A stretch of DNA of 64,000 nt, taken from Curtobacterium herbarum. GTDB lineage: Bacteria > Actinomycetota > Actinomycetes > Actinomycetales > Microbacteriaceae. The notes under the pieces are model-generated. The model had not been told where the DNA came from, made no database searches, and saw only the letters and a list, made by a program, of their open reading frames with translations. A program made the translations under genes and the position numbers. Numbering within the stretch: the first letter of the stretch is position 1; each line of letters starts with the position of its first letter. The DNA is taken from assembly GCF_016907335.1 (NCBI RefSeq), contig NZ_JAFBBT010000001.1, positions 806,001 through 870,000 on the forward strand, written 5' to 3'. This document shows positions 52,522 to 61,787 of this stretch, one piece after another.

Positions 52522-52550
52522 ACTTGATCGTTCCAATTGAACGATCAAGT
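52522..52550. promoter_or_regulatory. LacI-type operator
   Basis: ACTTGATCGTTC and GAACGATCAAGT form perfect 12-bp arms around CAATT. The site lies 38 bp from the lacI-type start and 29 bp from the ABC operon start, so one site can control both directions. Confidence 0.9.
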
Positions 52551-52579
52551 TTCCAGCACCGCTCGAAGAGGAGTACCCG

Positions 52580-53833
52580 ATGCAACGACGCATGCCGCGC
52601 ATGCTGGCCGTGGGCGCGATCGCGCTGACCGCCGCCCTGTCCCTCACCGCCTGCGGAGGATCCGGGTTCTCCCAGCCCAGCTCCAGCGACGGCAAGCTGA
52701 CCTCGAGCAGCAGCAAGCTCAATGTCTTGATCGCTTCCTCCGGCGACGCGGAGGCATCCGCGGTCAAGCAAGCGGTGTCGAGCTGGTCGGAGAAGTCCGG
52801 GACAGGCGCGAGCGTGCAGGTCGCGAGTGACCTCGACCAGCAGATGAGCCAGGGCTTCGCGTCGGGCAAGCCCGCTGACGTCTTCTACGCCTCGTCCGCG
52901 CAGATGACCGGCTGGGCGAAGAACGGCTCCCTCTTGCCCTACGGCGACCAGCTGAGCAACAAGGGGGACTTCTACCCGACGCTGAAGCAGTCGTTCACCT
53001 ACGACGGCAAGTTCTACTGCGCGCCCAAGGACTTCTCCACCCTCGCGCTGTTCATCAACACTGCCGACTGGAAGGCCGCGGGCCTGACCGACAGCGACGT
53101 CCCGAAGACGTGGGACGAGCTGTCGTCCGTAGCGAAGAAGCTCACTCAGGATGGCCACGTGGGCCTGGCGATGAGCCCGCAGTACGAGCGGATCGGCGCG
53201 TTCATGGCGCAGGCTGGCGGCGAGCTGACCAACACCGACCAGACGAAGGCGACTGTTGACTCCGATGCGAACGCGAAGGCGTTCAACTACGTCAAGGGTC
53301 TGCTGAAGGACGGTTCGACGAAGTTCTCCAGCGACCTAGGCGAGGGCTGGGGCGGCGACGCGTTCGGCAAGGGCAAGTCGGCGATGACCATCGAGGGCAA
53401 CTGGCTCACCGGCGCGATGAAGTCCAGCTACCCGAACGTCGGCTACAAGGTCGTCGAGCTGCCCGCAGGCCCCTCTGGCGCCGGCACGCTGCAGTTCACG
53501 AACTGCTGGGGCATCGCGAAGGCGTCCAAGAACCAGGCCGCCGCGCTGAAGCTCGTCGAGCAGCTCACCTCCGCTGACCAGCAGCTGACCTTCGCGAAGG
53601 AGTTCGGTGTGATGCCGAGCGTCCAGTCCGCGGCCAGCAAGTGGAAGCAGGAGTACCCGCAGTACGCCGCGTTCCTCGACGAGGTCGACTCCGCCAAGGG
53701 TGTGCCGAACAAGCCGGGCACCGCTGACGTGATCACCGACTTCGACTCGAAGATCCCGGCGCTGGCGTCCACGGACGTGCAGACCCTGCTCGAGGGGGCG
53801 CAGAAGAACCTGGCCGCCGCCCTCAAGCAGTAA
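52580..53833 (+). CDS. Sugar ABC transporter substrate-binding lipoprotein
   Basis: A 417-residue lipoprotein with lipobox LSLTAC. The rest is a bacterial extracellular solute-binding protein family 1 (MalE-like), with FASGKPADVFYASSAQM and KGKSAMTIEGNWL. GAGGAG lies before the ATG. It captures an oligosaccharide for the permeases that follow. Confidence 0.93.
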   Translation: MQRRMPRMLAVGAIALTAALSLTACGGSGFSQPSSSDGKLTSSSSKLNVLIASSGDAEASAVKQAVSSWSEKSGTGASVQVASDLDQQMSQGFASGKPADVFYASSAQMTGWAKNGSLLPYGDQLSNKGDFYPTLKQSFTYDGKFYCAPKDFSTLALFINTADWKAAGLTDSDVPKTWDELSSVAKKLTQDGHVGLAMSPQYERIGAFMAQAGGELTNTDQTKATVDSDANAKAFNYVKGLLKDGSTKFSSDLGEGWGGDAFGKGKSAMTIEGNWLTGAMKSSYPNVGYKVVELPAGPSGAGTLQFTNCWGIAKASKNQAAALKLVEQLTSADQQLTFAKEFGVMPSVQSAASKWKQEYPQYAAFLDEVDSAKGVPNKPGTADVITDFDSKIPALASTDVQTLLEGAQKNLAAALKQ

Positions 53834-53863
53834 CTCACCCGAGCAGCAACGGAAGGCTCACCC

Positions 53864-55018
53864 ATGAGCGCAAGCACCACGGCACCCGCCACCCCGCGAC
53901 GGCCACGAACCGGGCCGGACGGGCCGAAGCGTCGCCGCGGCGGGGCAGGACGAGCAGAAGCCATCGCCGGATGGGTGTTCACCGCACCCACCCTCGTGAT
54001 CCTCGGCGTCTTCCTCGCCGTGCCCGTGCTGATGGCGCTCTGGGTGAGCCTGTCCGACTGGCAGGGAGTCGGCAGCCCGTTCGGGGCCGGCGTCTCGTTC
54101 GTCGGTGGGAAGAACTACGAGCAGCTCCTCTCCGGCGGCTCGCTGATCGAGCAGCAGTTCGGCACGTCGCTGCGCAACAACCTCTGGTACGTCGTCTTCG
54201 TCGTCCCGATCCAGACCGCCGTCGCCCTGGGCCTGGCGCTCCTGGTGAACCGGCAGGTCATCCGCGGCCGTGGTTTCTTCCGTACCGCGTTCTACTTCCC
54301 GTCGGTCACCTCGTCGGTGGCGATCACCGTGCTGTGGCTCTTCTTGTTCTCCTCCACCGGAGCGGTGAACAAGATCCTCGCCCTGGTCGGCATCGCCGGC
54401 CCGAACTGGTTCAACGAGCCCACCGGCCTGTTCACGGCGATCGGGCACGGCCTCGGCATCCAGCAGGGCCCGGCACTGCTGACCGACCACACCATGCTCG
54501 GCATCTCCTACTGGGAGTGGCTCTCCGGCCCGTCGGTGGCGATGTGTGCGTACATCATCATGGCGATCTTCACCACGTCCGGAACGTTCATGCTGCTGTT
54601 CATCGCCGCGCTGCAGAACCTCTCCGGCGACATCGACGAAGCTGCGATGCTCGACGGTGCCGGGTCCTGGAGCCGTTTCTGGCTCGTCACCCTCCCGCAG
54701 CTGCGAACGACGCTCTTCACCGTCCTCACGCTCGGCCTCATCGGCACGTGGCAGGTGTTCGACCAGATCTACACCGGTACCAAGGGTGCGCCGGCGAACA
54801 CCACACTGACCCCCGCCTACCTGTCCTACCAAGCGTCGTTCAACGACCAGCAGTGGGGTGTGGGCGCATCGATCGCGTTCATCCTGTTCGGGATCATCGT
54901 CGTCCTCACCCTCCTGCAACGACTGATCCTGCGTGACCGGAAGGTCTCCCGCCGCCGCATGCGGTGGATCGAGAACGTCCGTCCCGCCGCGGCCGCCACG
55001 AAGGAGCAGCAGCGATGA
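53864..55018 (+). CDS. Sugar ABC transporter permease (MalF/UgpA type)
   Basis: A 384-residue permease with six membrane helices after a basic, Pro/Arg-rich cytosolic N-terminus. The EAA loop is DIDEAAMLDGAGSWSRFWLVTLP. No ATPase gene is present in the operon, so a shared MsiK-type ATPase encoded elsewhere probably energises it. It is coupled to the second permease. Confidence 0.92.
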   Translation: MSASTTAPATPRRPRTGPDGPKRRRGGAGRAEAIAGWVFTAPTLVILGVFLAVPVLMALWVSLSDWQGVGSPFGAGVSFVGGKNYEQLLSGGSLIEQQFGTSLRNNLWYVVFVVPIQTAVALGLALLVNRQVIRGRGFFRTAFYFPSVTSSVAITVLWLFLFSSTGAVNKILALVGIAGPNWFNEPTGLFTAIGHGLGIQQGPALLTDHTMLGISYWEWLSGPSVAMCAYIIMAIFTTSGTFMLLFIAALQNLSGDIDEAAMLDGAGSWSRFWLVTLPQLRTTLFTVLTLGLIGTWQVFDQIYTGTKGAPANTTLTPAYLSYQASFNDQQWGVGASIAFILFGIIVVLTLLQRLILRDRKVSRRRMRWIENVRPAAAATKEQQR

Positions 55019-55932
55019 CCGCCAGCACCCCCGCGGCCGCCGCGCAAGCGGGCGTCGCCATCAACCCGCGAGGCACGTCGGAACCGAAGCGCCGCCGGAA
55101 GCTGCCGCCGTCGGCGGTCCTCGGCAAGATCACCCTCTACGTCGTCCTGACCGTCATCGCGCTGGTCTACCTGCTGCCGTTCTTCGTCGACATCGTCAAC
55201 TCCTTCAAGACCGACGAAGACGCATCCCTCAACCCGCTCTCGCTGCCGGCGACGTGGACCACCGCTGCGTTCACGACCCTGTTCAACAACTCGGACTTCC
55301 CGACCTGGCTGAAGAACTCCTTCATCGTCGCGTTCTTCGTCACCCTCGGCCGGATCTTCTTCGACTCCCTCGCCGGCTACGCGCTCGCCCGCCTCCGGTT
55401 CCGCGGTCGCGGCGTCGTCTTCGGCGCCGTCGTCGCAGTCATGGCAGTCCCGAGCGTCGTACTGCTCATCCCGAAGTTCCTCGTCATCAACCAGCTCGGC
55501 ATCTACGACTCCTACGCCGGCATGATCATCCCCCTGCTCGTCGACGCTGCAGGCGTGTTCATCATGAAGAACTTCTTCGAGTCCATCCCCGTCAGCGTCG
55601 AGGAACAAGCCCGCATCGACGGTGCCGGCACGTTCCGCACCTTCTGGTCCATCGTGCTGCCGATGGCCCGCCCCGCAGTGGTGACCATCACGATCCTGTC
55701 CTTCCAGGGCTCGTGGAACGAGCTGTCGCAGTTCATCGTCTCGAGCTCCTCACCAGAACTGACGACGCTCACCAAGGGCGTCGCGGGCCTCGCTTCTGGG
55801 CAGCTCAGTGCCGGGAACCAGTTCCCCATCAAGCTCGCCGCCGCATTCGTGATGACGATCCCCGTCGCGATCGCGTTCTTCGTCTTCCAGCGCCGGATCA
55901 TGAACTCCAGCGACGGAGCCGTGAAGGAGTGA
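55015..55932 (+). CDS. Sugar ABC transporter permease (MalG/UgpE type)
   Basis: A 305-residue permease with six helices. EAA loop: SVEEQARIDGAGTFRTFWSI. The ATG forms ATGA with the preceding stop, after AAGGAG. It pairs with the MalF-type protein. Confidence 0.93.
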   Translation: MTASTPAAAAQAGVAINPRGTSEPKRRRKLPPSAVLGKITLYVVLTVIALVYLLPFFVDIVNSFKTDEDASLNPLSLPATWTTAAFTTLFNNSDFPTWLKNSFIVAFFVTLGRIFFDSLAGYALARLRFRGRGVVFGAVVAVMAVPSVVLLIPKFLVINQLGIYDSYAGMIIPLLVDAAGVFIMKNFFESIPVSVEEQARIDGAGTFRTFWSIVLPMARPAVVTITILSFQGSWNELSQFIVSSSSPELTTLTKGVAGLASGQLSAGNQFPIKLAAAFVMTIPVAIAFFVFQRRIMNSSDGAVKE

Positions 55933-55982
55933 CCCTCCACCACCGGCACCACTGACCACCCACCACACGAAAGCTTCCGTCG

Positions 55983-57893
55983 ATGACGCTTGTGAATCCT
56001 CCCGCACCCGCCCCGACCACCCCGAGCTCCGCACCCAAGCAGCCGCTCCTGCACGATGCGCTCGTCACCCTCACCGCCCCCACCCATGTCTGGGCTGCCC
56101 CGGATGGCAGTATCGGCAGCTTCCCGGTGCAGGGCTACTGGACCGGCGACCAGCGCATCGTCTCCGCCATCCGCACCACGGTGGCAGGCACTGACGTCGA
56201 GCACATCGCCACCGCACGTCGCGACGGCGCACACACCCGCTGCACCGCGCTCCTCCGCGGCCTCGACGCTCCCGGCGCCGATCCCGACACCCGGCTCGAC
56301 CACGACCGCAGCACCCGCACGGACGGCATCGACGAGCAGTACACCGTCACCACCCGGCAGACCAGCCCGGTCGACGTCACGCTGACGATCCGGATCACCA
56401 CCGACGCCACCGGCATGGACGCCATCAAGAGCGGTGCCGCACCGACGGGCGCGCAGCCGGACACAACCCCGACCGGAGCGACATGGTGCTCGGACCTGAC
56501 CACGGTCACCCTCACCGCGCCCGGAGCCGTCATCACCATCGACGCCACGGACGTCGTCGTGACCTGGACCGACACCGCCACCGCGGGGCGCCCGGCAGTC
56601 TTCAGGTACACCGTGACGAGCACGACCGACGACACCGTCGTCGAAGGTGTCACCGCTGCGCGCCCCTGGACCACGCCGACCGGCGTCGCGGACCACCGCC
56701 TCCAGGCCTGGCTCGAGCAGGCATCCACCGACCTCGACAACCTCCGCATGCGCCTCACCGGCGGGCAGGACGAGTTCCTCGCAGCCGGCGCACCCTGGTT
56801 CTTCACCCTCTTCGGGCGGGACTCGATCTGGGCGGCACGGTTCCTGCTCCCCGTCACCACAGAGCTCGCTGCATCCACGCTCCGCGTGCTCGCCTCACTG
56901 CAGGGAACGAAGGTCGATCCGGTCACCGCGGAGCAGCCGGGCAAGATCATGCACGAGATCCGCTCAGAGTCCCTCGCGATCGACAACGACGAGCTCACCC
57001 TGTCCCCGCTGTACTACGGCACCATCGACGCGACCCCGCTGTGGATCTGTCTGCTCCACGACGCTTGGCGCGCCGGCATGCCGGAGGAGGAAGTACGCGC
57101 GCTGGTCCCGGCCCTCGAACAGGCGCTGGCGTGGATGCGCGACTACGGCGACTCCGACGGCGACGGTTTCCTCGAGTACGTCGACGAGTCCGGCCGTGGC
57201 CTTGCGAACCAAGGGTGGAAGGACTCCGGCGACAGTGTCCAGTGGCACGACGGCAGCCTCGCTGACGGGCCGATCGCGCTCTGCGAAGTGCAGGCCTACG
57301 CCTACGAAGCAGCCGTCCACGGCGCAGACATCCTCGACGCTCTCGACCGCGACGGTGGCGACGCGTGGCGCAGCTGGGCAGCGACGCTGCAGACGAAGTT
57401 CCGCGACCAGTTCTGGCTGGCCGACAGCATCAGCGCGTACCCGGCCATCGCCCTCGACGTCCACAAGCGGCCCGTCGACACCGTCACCAGCAACATCGGC
57501 CACCTCGTCGGCACCGGCTTGCTCTCCGCCGACGAGGAGCGCACCATCGCCGATCGGCTCGTCGCTCCCGACATGGCAAGCGGTTTCGGTCTCCGCACCC
57601 TCTCGACGACCGCCGGTGGGTTCTGGCCGCTGAGCTACCACGGCGGCAGCGTCTGGACCCACGACACCGCCATCGCCATCGACGGCCTCACGCGCGCCGG
57701 CCTCACTGACCAGGCCCGCACGCTCGCCGAGGGCCTCCTCCGCGCCGCAGTCACCTTCGACTACCGGATGCCGGAGCTGCACTCCGGCGACGACGCCGCC
57801 GACGTCATCGCGCCCGTACCGTACCCGGCCGCATGCCGGCCCCAGGCATGGAGCGCCGCGTCAGCGTTCCCCGTCTGGGTTGCGCTGCGCTGA
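55983..57893 (+). CDS. Glycogen-debranching-type amylo-alpha-1,6-glucosidase family protein
   Basis: A 636-residue cytosolic protein without a signal. The N-terminal debranching-enzyme domain (about 20-220) is followed by a six-hairpin-type catalytic domain with WFFTLFGRDSIWAARFLLP and NQGWKDSGDSVQWHDGSLA. It probably hydrolyses the sugar imported by the preceding ABC system, releasing glucose or another monosaccharide. It follows the permease by about 50 bp in the same transcript. Confidence 0.88.
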   Translation: MTLVNPPAPAPTTPSSAPKQPLLHDALVTLTAPTHVWAAPDGSIGSFPVQGYWTGDQRIVSAIRTTVAGTDVEHIATARRDGAHTRCTALLRGLDAPGADPDTRLDHDRSTRTDGIDEQYTVTTRQTSPVDVTLTIRITTDATGMDAIKSGAAPTGAQPDTTPTGATWCSDLTTVTLTAPGAVITIDATDVVVTWTDTATAGRPAVFRYTVTSTTDDTVVEGVTAARPWTTPTGVADHRLQAWLEQASTDLDNLRMRLTGGQDEFLAAGAPWFFTLFGRDSIWAARFLLPVTTELAASTLRVLASLQGTKVDPVTAEQPGKIMHEIRSESLAIDNDELTLSPLYYGTIDATPLWICLLHDAWRAGMPEEEVRALVPALEQALAWMRDYGDSDGDGFLEYVDESGRGLANQGWKDSGDSVQWHDGSLADGPIALCEVQAYAYEAAVHGADILDALDRDGGDAWRSWAATLQTKFRDQFWLADSISAYPAIALDVHKRPVDTVTSNIGHLVGTGLLSADEERTIADRLVAPDMASGFGLRTLSTTAGGFWPLSYHGGSVWTHDTAIAIDGLTRAGLTDQARTLAEGLLRAAVTFDYRMPELHSGDDAADVIAPVPYPAACRPQAWSAASAFPVWVALR

Positions 57894-58198
57894 TAGACGA
57901 GCGCGAGATGGTGCACAACATGGAGGGGCCGCGCACCAGGTCACCTGGGTCACCGGACCCAACGCCGGGTACGGCTACCGCGGGACGCGCGCCGGTACGA
58001 GCGGGCTGAGCCCCGAGTCGATCGGAACGGTCATCGCCACGACGGTGGGGCTGGACATCCGTGCCTTCCCGGCGGCGATCGATCCCGCACCCCGCTTCCT
58101 CCGCGAGACCGACCGAGCGGATCCGGCCGGTCCGGTCCGGACCAGCCGGGAGGCGCGGTGCGGGTCGGACCCGCACCGCGCCTCCCGGCCCGGTCGCG
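57894..58198. other. Gap with possible gene remnant and a long hairpin
   Basis: About 305 bp between the debranching-type gene and the next minus-strand stop. Plus-strand 57925-58095 can be read as HQVTWVTGPNAGYGYRGTRA...LSPESIG...FPAAIDPA. This looks protein-like but has no clean start, and its frame runs on into a hairpin, so it is probably a remnant. The right end holds a strong hairpin. Confidence 0.4.
58146..58188 (-). terminator. Perfect 21-bp hairpin, 1-base loop
   Basis: Perfectly complementary 21-base arms with a single central base, 11 bp beyond the minus-strand stop at 58199. It contains the GGGAGGCGCGG core. In RNA the loop would be 3 nt or more after opening one pair. Confidence 0.85.
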
Positions 58199-58825
58199 TC
58201 AGGAACCTGACGTCGGTGCGTCGCTCGGTGCGTCGCTCGGGGCACCGGTGGGGGCGTCAGCCGGGGCGGGCGGGGTCGGCGCCGAGCCGTCCGTCGCCGG
58301 GGGAGTCGGCGCCTTGCCGTCGCCCTTCGGCGGCGTCGGCACCTTCCCGTCTGCCTTCGGTGCTGCTCCGTCGGGACCGCACGTGGCGGCTCCGCCGGCC
58401 GGACCGGCTCCGGGCCCGGCTGCCGGACCACCGGCGGGGCCACCTGCCGGGCCGCCGGCTGCACCACCGGCTGCGCCCGGACCGGCGGGCGCACCGCTCG
58501 GCGCTCCCGTCGGCGCACCGGTGGGCGCCCCGGACGGTGCTCCGCTCGGCGCCCCGGTCGGCGCGGTGACGCTGCTGTTCCCACCGTCACCCGGACCGGC
58601 AGCCATCGCCGCGGTGACGCCGACCCCGCCGAGGACGAGGGTGGCGGCGACCGCGGCACCGATGCCGGCGCGGCGGGCGAAGCGTCGTCGTCCGGCGGTG
58701 CGGTCGGCTGCGGGTGCTGTGGTGGGCGCCGCGGCGAAGTGGTCCACGGGGTACTGCTCCGTGGGCTGGTCGTTCCGGTTGCGGTTGCGGTCGTTCTGGT
58801 CGTCGGGCTGGTTGCTCTGGTGCAT
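58199..58825 (-). CDS. Pro/Ala/Gly-rich exported protein
   Basis: A 208-residue protein. A polar N-terminus of about 58 residues (Asn/Asp/Arg/Gln-rich) precedes one membrane helix (AGIGAAVAATLVLGGVGVTAA). The C-terminal half is low complexity: GAPSGAPTGAP and GGPAGGP repeats, then K/P/T-rich GDGKAPTPP units. It probably projects outside the membrane. It is divergent from a two-component system that may regulate it. Confidence 0.75.
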   Translation of the reverse strand: MHQSNQPDDQNDRNRNRNDQPTEQYPVDHFAAAPTTAPAADRTAGRRRFARRAGIGAAVAATLVLGGVGVTAAMAAGPGDGGNSSVTAPTGAPSGAPSGAPTGAPTGAPSGAPAGPGAAGGAAGGPAGGPAGGPAAGPGAGPAGGAATCGPDGAAPKADGKVPTPPKGDGKAPTPPATDGSAPTPPAPADAPTGAPSDAPSDAPTSGS

Positions 58826-58969
58826 CGGGGTGCTCCTCGTGGTCGTGACGAACCCGTCCGGCTCGCTGTGGACCACGCTGGAAGTCGTGTCTGAAGCAGA
58901 ACTGAAGCACAGGCGTTGCCCAGGTCGTTCCATGCTCCTTGCTCGCAGTGGACGCCTACGGTTCCCGGC

Positions 58970-59653
58970 GTGACCCTCCCCGCCCGCATCCTCGTCGTCG
59001 ACGACGACGAGTCCATCCGCACCGCCGTCGCCTCGAGCCTCCGCGCCGAGGGGTTTGCCGTGCGCACCGCCGGCGACGGCGACACCCTCGTCGACGACCT
59101 GGCCTCCGGGCGCCCCGACCTGGTGGTGCTGGACTGGATGCTGCCCGGTGCGAGCGGCATCGTGCTGGCTGCCCGCGTGCGGTCGGTGTCGGACGCGGCC
59201 GTGGTGATGATGACGGCGCGGGACGAACTCGAGGACCGACTCCGCGGGTTCGCCGAGGGGGCCGACGACTACGTGGTGAAGCCGTTCGCGATGGCGGAGC
59301 TCGTGGCCCGGGTCACCGCGGTCCTGCGGCGGCGCGGGCGGATCCCGTCCGTGGTCGAGGTCGGCGACCTGGTCGTCGACCCGGACGGCGCGACCGCCCG
59401 CCGCGGTGGTGCGCTGCTCGACCTGACCGCGACCGAGTTCCGGCTGCTCTGCTTCCTGGCCGAGGGTCGTGGCCGGACGCTGTCGAAGGCGCAGATCCTG
59501 ACGCAGGTGTGGGGGTACGACGACATCGACCCGAACATCGTCGAGGTGCACCTCAGTGCACTGCGGCGGAAGATGGAGGCGCACGGCCCACGCCTCATCC
59601 ACACGATCCGCGGGCTGGGCTACCGGATGAGCGCCGAGCGGGTCGCCGCGTGA
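58970..59653 (+). CDS. OmpR-family response regulator
   Basis: A 227-residue regulator. Receiver: acidic pocket DDDES, phosphoacceptor Asp55 in VVLDWMLPG, Lys in VVKPFA. The C-terminal winged helix contains TATEFRLLCFLAEGRGRTLS. GTG 58970 is chosen. The stop overlaps the histidine kinase start (GTGA). Divergent from the Pro-rich exported-protein gene. Confidence 0.95.
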   Translation: MTLPARILVVDDDESIRTAVASSLRAEGFAVRTAGDGDTLVDDLASGRPDLVVLDWMLPGASGIVLAARVRSVSDAAVVMMTARDELEDRLRGFAEGADDYVVKPFAMAELVARVTAVLRRRGRIPSVVEVGDLVVDPDGATARRGGALLDLTATEFRLLCFLAEGRGRTLSKAQILTQVWGYDDIDPNIVEVHLSALRRKMEAHGPRLIHTIRGLGYRMSAERVAA

Positions 59654-61230
59654 GCCGCCGCCGGGTCGTGGTCAGTCACAGCACGCAACCGGCTGTGACA
59701 GCCGCGCCGCCCGCACTCCGCACCACGTCCCTCCGCCTGCGGACCGTCGTGGCGATCGTGGTGCTCCTGGCCGTCCTGCTGGGCGGGCTGTGCGTCGCGG
59801 TGCAGGTCCTGCTCGGTGATCAGCTCCGCGCGCAGACCGTCGACCGGCTGCGGGACCGGGCGTCCGCGGCGGCGGCCCTCGTCGGGACGGTCGACGCCGA
59901 CGACCTCGCCGACCGGCTGTCCATGCAGGGGTTGTCCGTCCGCATCGTGCAGCCCGACGGTGCCGAGGTGCAGGCCGGCCCGTCGCCCGAGCAGCTCCGC
60001 GCCGGACCACCCGACCCGGGGAGCCTGCCCGCGCCGGGGTCGGGCCCGGGGGCAGCTGCTGGCGGCACCGGCACCGGCACAGGCACGGGCCGCACCACGA
60101 CCGGCAGTGCGGACGGCGCGTCCGTGGTGTCCTCGACGACCTCCGAGGACGACGGTGTCCTGACCCTTCGGTCGCGGCTCGACGACGGCACGGTCCTGAC
60201 CCTGACGACCGGCACGCGCGACGTCCAGTCCACCCTGTCGACACTCGGCTGGGTGATGGGCGCCGCGTCCGCCGGGTTCCTCGTCGTCGCCGTCGTCGGT
60301 GTCACCCTCGTTGTTCGCCGGGCGCTCCGACCACTCGACGTCGTGACGTCGACCGCGATGTCGATCGCCGGGGGTGACCGTGGCCGACGCCTCCGCCCGC
60401 ACCGGAACGACACCGAGATCGGCCGCGTCGCGACCGCCCTCGACACCATGCTCGACGCCGTTGAGGGTGCGGAGGACTCCGCCGTCCAGGCCGAGCTGCG
60501 CCTCCGGGCGTTCCTGTCCGACGCCGCGCACGAACTCCGCACCCCGGTCGCCGGGGTCCGGGCGGCCGCGGAGACGCTGATCCGCGCGGGCGTGCAGGGC
60601 GGGCAGCAGGAGCAGCTCGCGGTGCACGTCGTGCGACAGGCGGGGCGCGCCTCCCGGCTCGTCGACGACATGCTCACGATGGCGCGGCTGGATCGTGGGA
60701 TCGAACTCGACCGCCGACCGGTGGACCTGGCCGCGTTCCTGACGGCTGAGGCAGAACGGCTGGTCCTGCGGCTGCCGTCGGTGCGCCTCGACGTGCGGGT
60801 GCCGGACCATCCGGTGCCGGCCTTGCTCGACGCGGACCGGATCGCCCAGGTGCTCGGCAACCTCGCCGACAACGCCGCCCGGGCGACCGGCGGTGACGGC
60901 CACCTGCTGCTGACGCTCCTGGCTGCCGCCGGTGCGGACACCGCGGTGGTCCGGCTGGAGGACGACGGCGTCGGCATCCCGCTCGCGGACCGGGAGCGCG
61001 TCTTCGACCGACTCGTCCGCTTGGACGACGGACGCGAGGACCGGAGCGGCGGCGCCGGGCTCGGCCTGCCGATCGCGCGCGGGATCGCGCGTGCGTCCGG
61101 CGGCGAGCTGGTCGCGGCCGACCCGCTCGTCCTGGACGGCGCGGCGTTCGTGCTCACCCTGCCCGTGTCCGGCTCGGGCAGTCCGGTACCGGACCACGGC
61201 CGGGAGGCGCGACTCACCCCCGTCGGCTGA
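59650..61230 (+). CDS. Sensor histidine kinase
   Basis: A 526-residue membrane kinase. Two helices (about 30-55 and 198-222) bracket an extracytoplasmic sensor with a Gly/Thr-rich stretch. A HAMP domain precedes the H-box with His294 (DAAHELRTPVAG). The N-box NLADNAARAT, G1 DDGVGIP and G2 GGAGLGL follow. It is the partner of the upstream response regulator. Confidence 0.95.
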   Translation: MSRRRVVVSHSTQPAVTAAPPALRTTSLRLRTVVAIVVLLAVLLGGLCVAVQVLLGDQLRAQTVDRLRDRASAAAALVGTVDADDLADRLSMQGLSVRIVQPDGAEVQAGPSPEQLRAGPPDPGSLPAPGSGPGAAAGGTGTGTGTGRTTTGSADGASVVSSTTSEDDGVLTLRSRLDDGTVLTLTTGTRDVQSTLSTLGWVMGAASAGFLVVAVVGVTLVVRRALRPLDVVTSTAMSIAGGDRGRRLRPHRNDTEIGRVATALDTMLDAVEGAEDSAVQAELRLRAFLSDAAHELRTPVAGVRAAAETLIRAGVQGGQQEQLAVHVVRQAGRASRLVDDMLTMARLDRGIELDRRPVDLAAFLTAEAERLVLRLPSVRLDVRVPDHPVPALLDADRIAQVLGNLADNAARATGGDGHLLLTLLAAAGADTAVVRLEDDGVGIPLADRERVFDRLVRLDDGREDRSGGAGLGLPIARGIARASGGELVAADPLVLDGAAFVLTLPVSGSGSPVPDHGREARLTPVG

Positions 61231-61295
61231 GGTCCCGTCGCGTGGTGCGGTCGCGTGACGCCCCCTCGGGTGCGTCCGCTCGGTACCCTCGTCCG

Positions 61296-61772
61296 GTGCA
61301 GGACGACGCCCCGCAGGTCATCGCGTCGACCGTCGACGCCCCGTGGCTGCCGCCGGGCGGTGTCGCGGACGTCGTCCTCGGCGGCCCCGTGCTCGGTCCA
61401 ACCGGGCTGGTCCGCCTGCTGCTGACCGACGGCCACCGCGTCTTCTGCACACGTCGCGACGGGTCCGGCAAGCTCGACCTGCCGACGGCGCGCGTCGGTC
61501 CGGACGACCACGACGGTGTGCTCGCCATCGCGGCACTCACCCGTCACGTGGTCGGTGGTCCCGTGCCGCTCCGGTACGTCGGGGCCGTGCGCAACACGGT
61601 CAGGGTGCCGACACCGGAGTACGAGTGGCCGACACCGGTCGCTGCCTTCGCGGTCTGGACGGCCGTGGCCCGTCCCGTCGTCCCGGGCGAGTGGGTCGAC
61701 GGCGGGACCGGGTCCGTGCTGGCCGAGCGGCACTGGTTCCCGCTGCTCGGGCGGCTGTCGGCCGGTCCCTGA
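61296..61772 (+). CDS. Nudix-like domain protein
   Basis: A 158-residue protein with a GTG start. The pattern (LLLTDGHRVFCTRRDGSGKLDLP; ...VPTPEYEWPTPVAAFAVW) resembles a Nudix fold, but the canonical GX5EX7REUXEEXGU box is not visible. It is therefore probably a non-catalytic or divergent member. Convergent with XdhC. Confidence 0.6.
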   Translation: MQDDAPQVIASTVDAPWLPPGGVADVVLGGPVLGPTGLVRLLLTDGHRVFCTRRDGSGKLDLPTARVGPDDHDGVLAIAALTRHVVGGPVPLRYVGAVRNTVRVPTPEYEWPTPVAAFAVWTAVARPVVPGEWVDGGTGSVLAERHWFPLLGRLSAGP

Positions 61773-61787
61773 GCACGCGGTCGTGGC

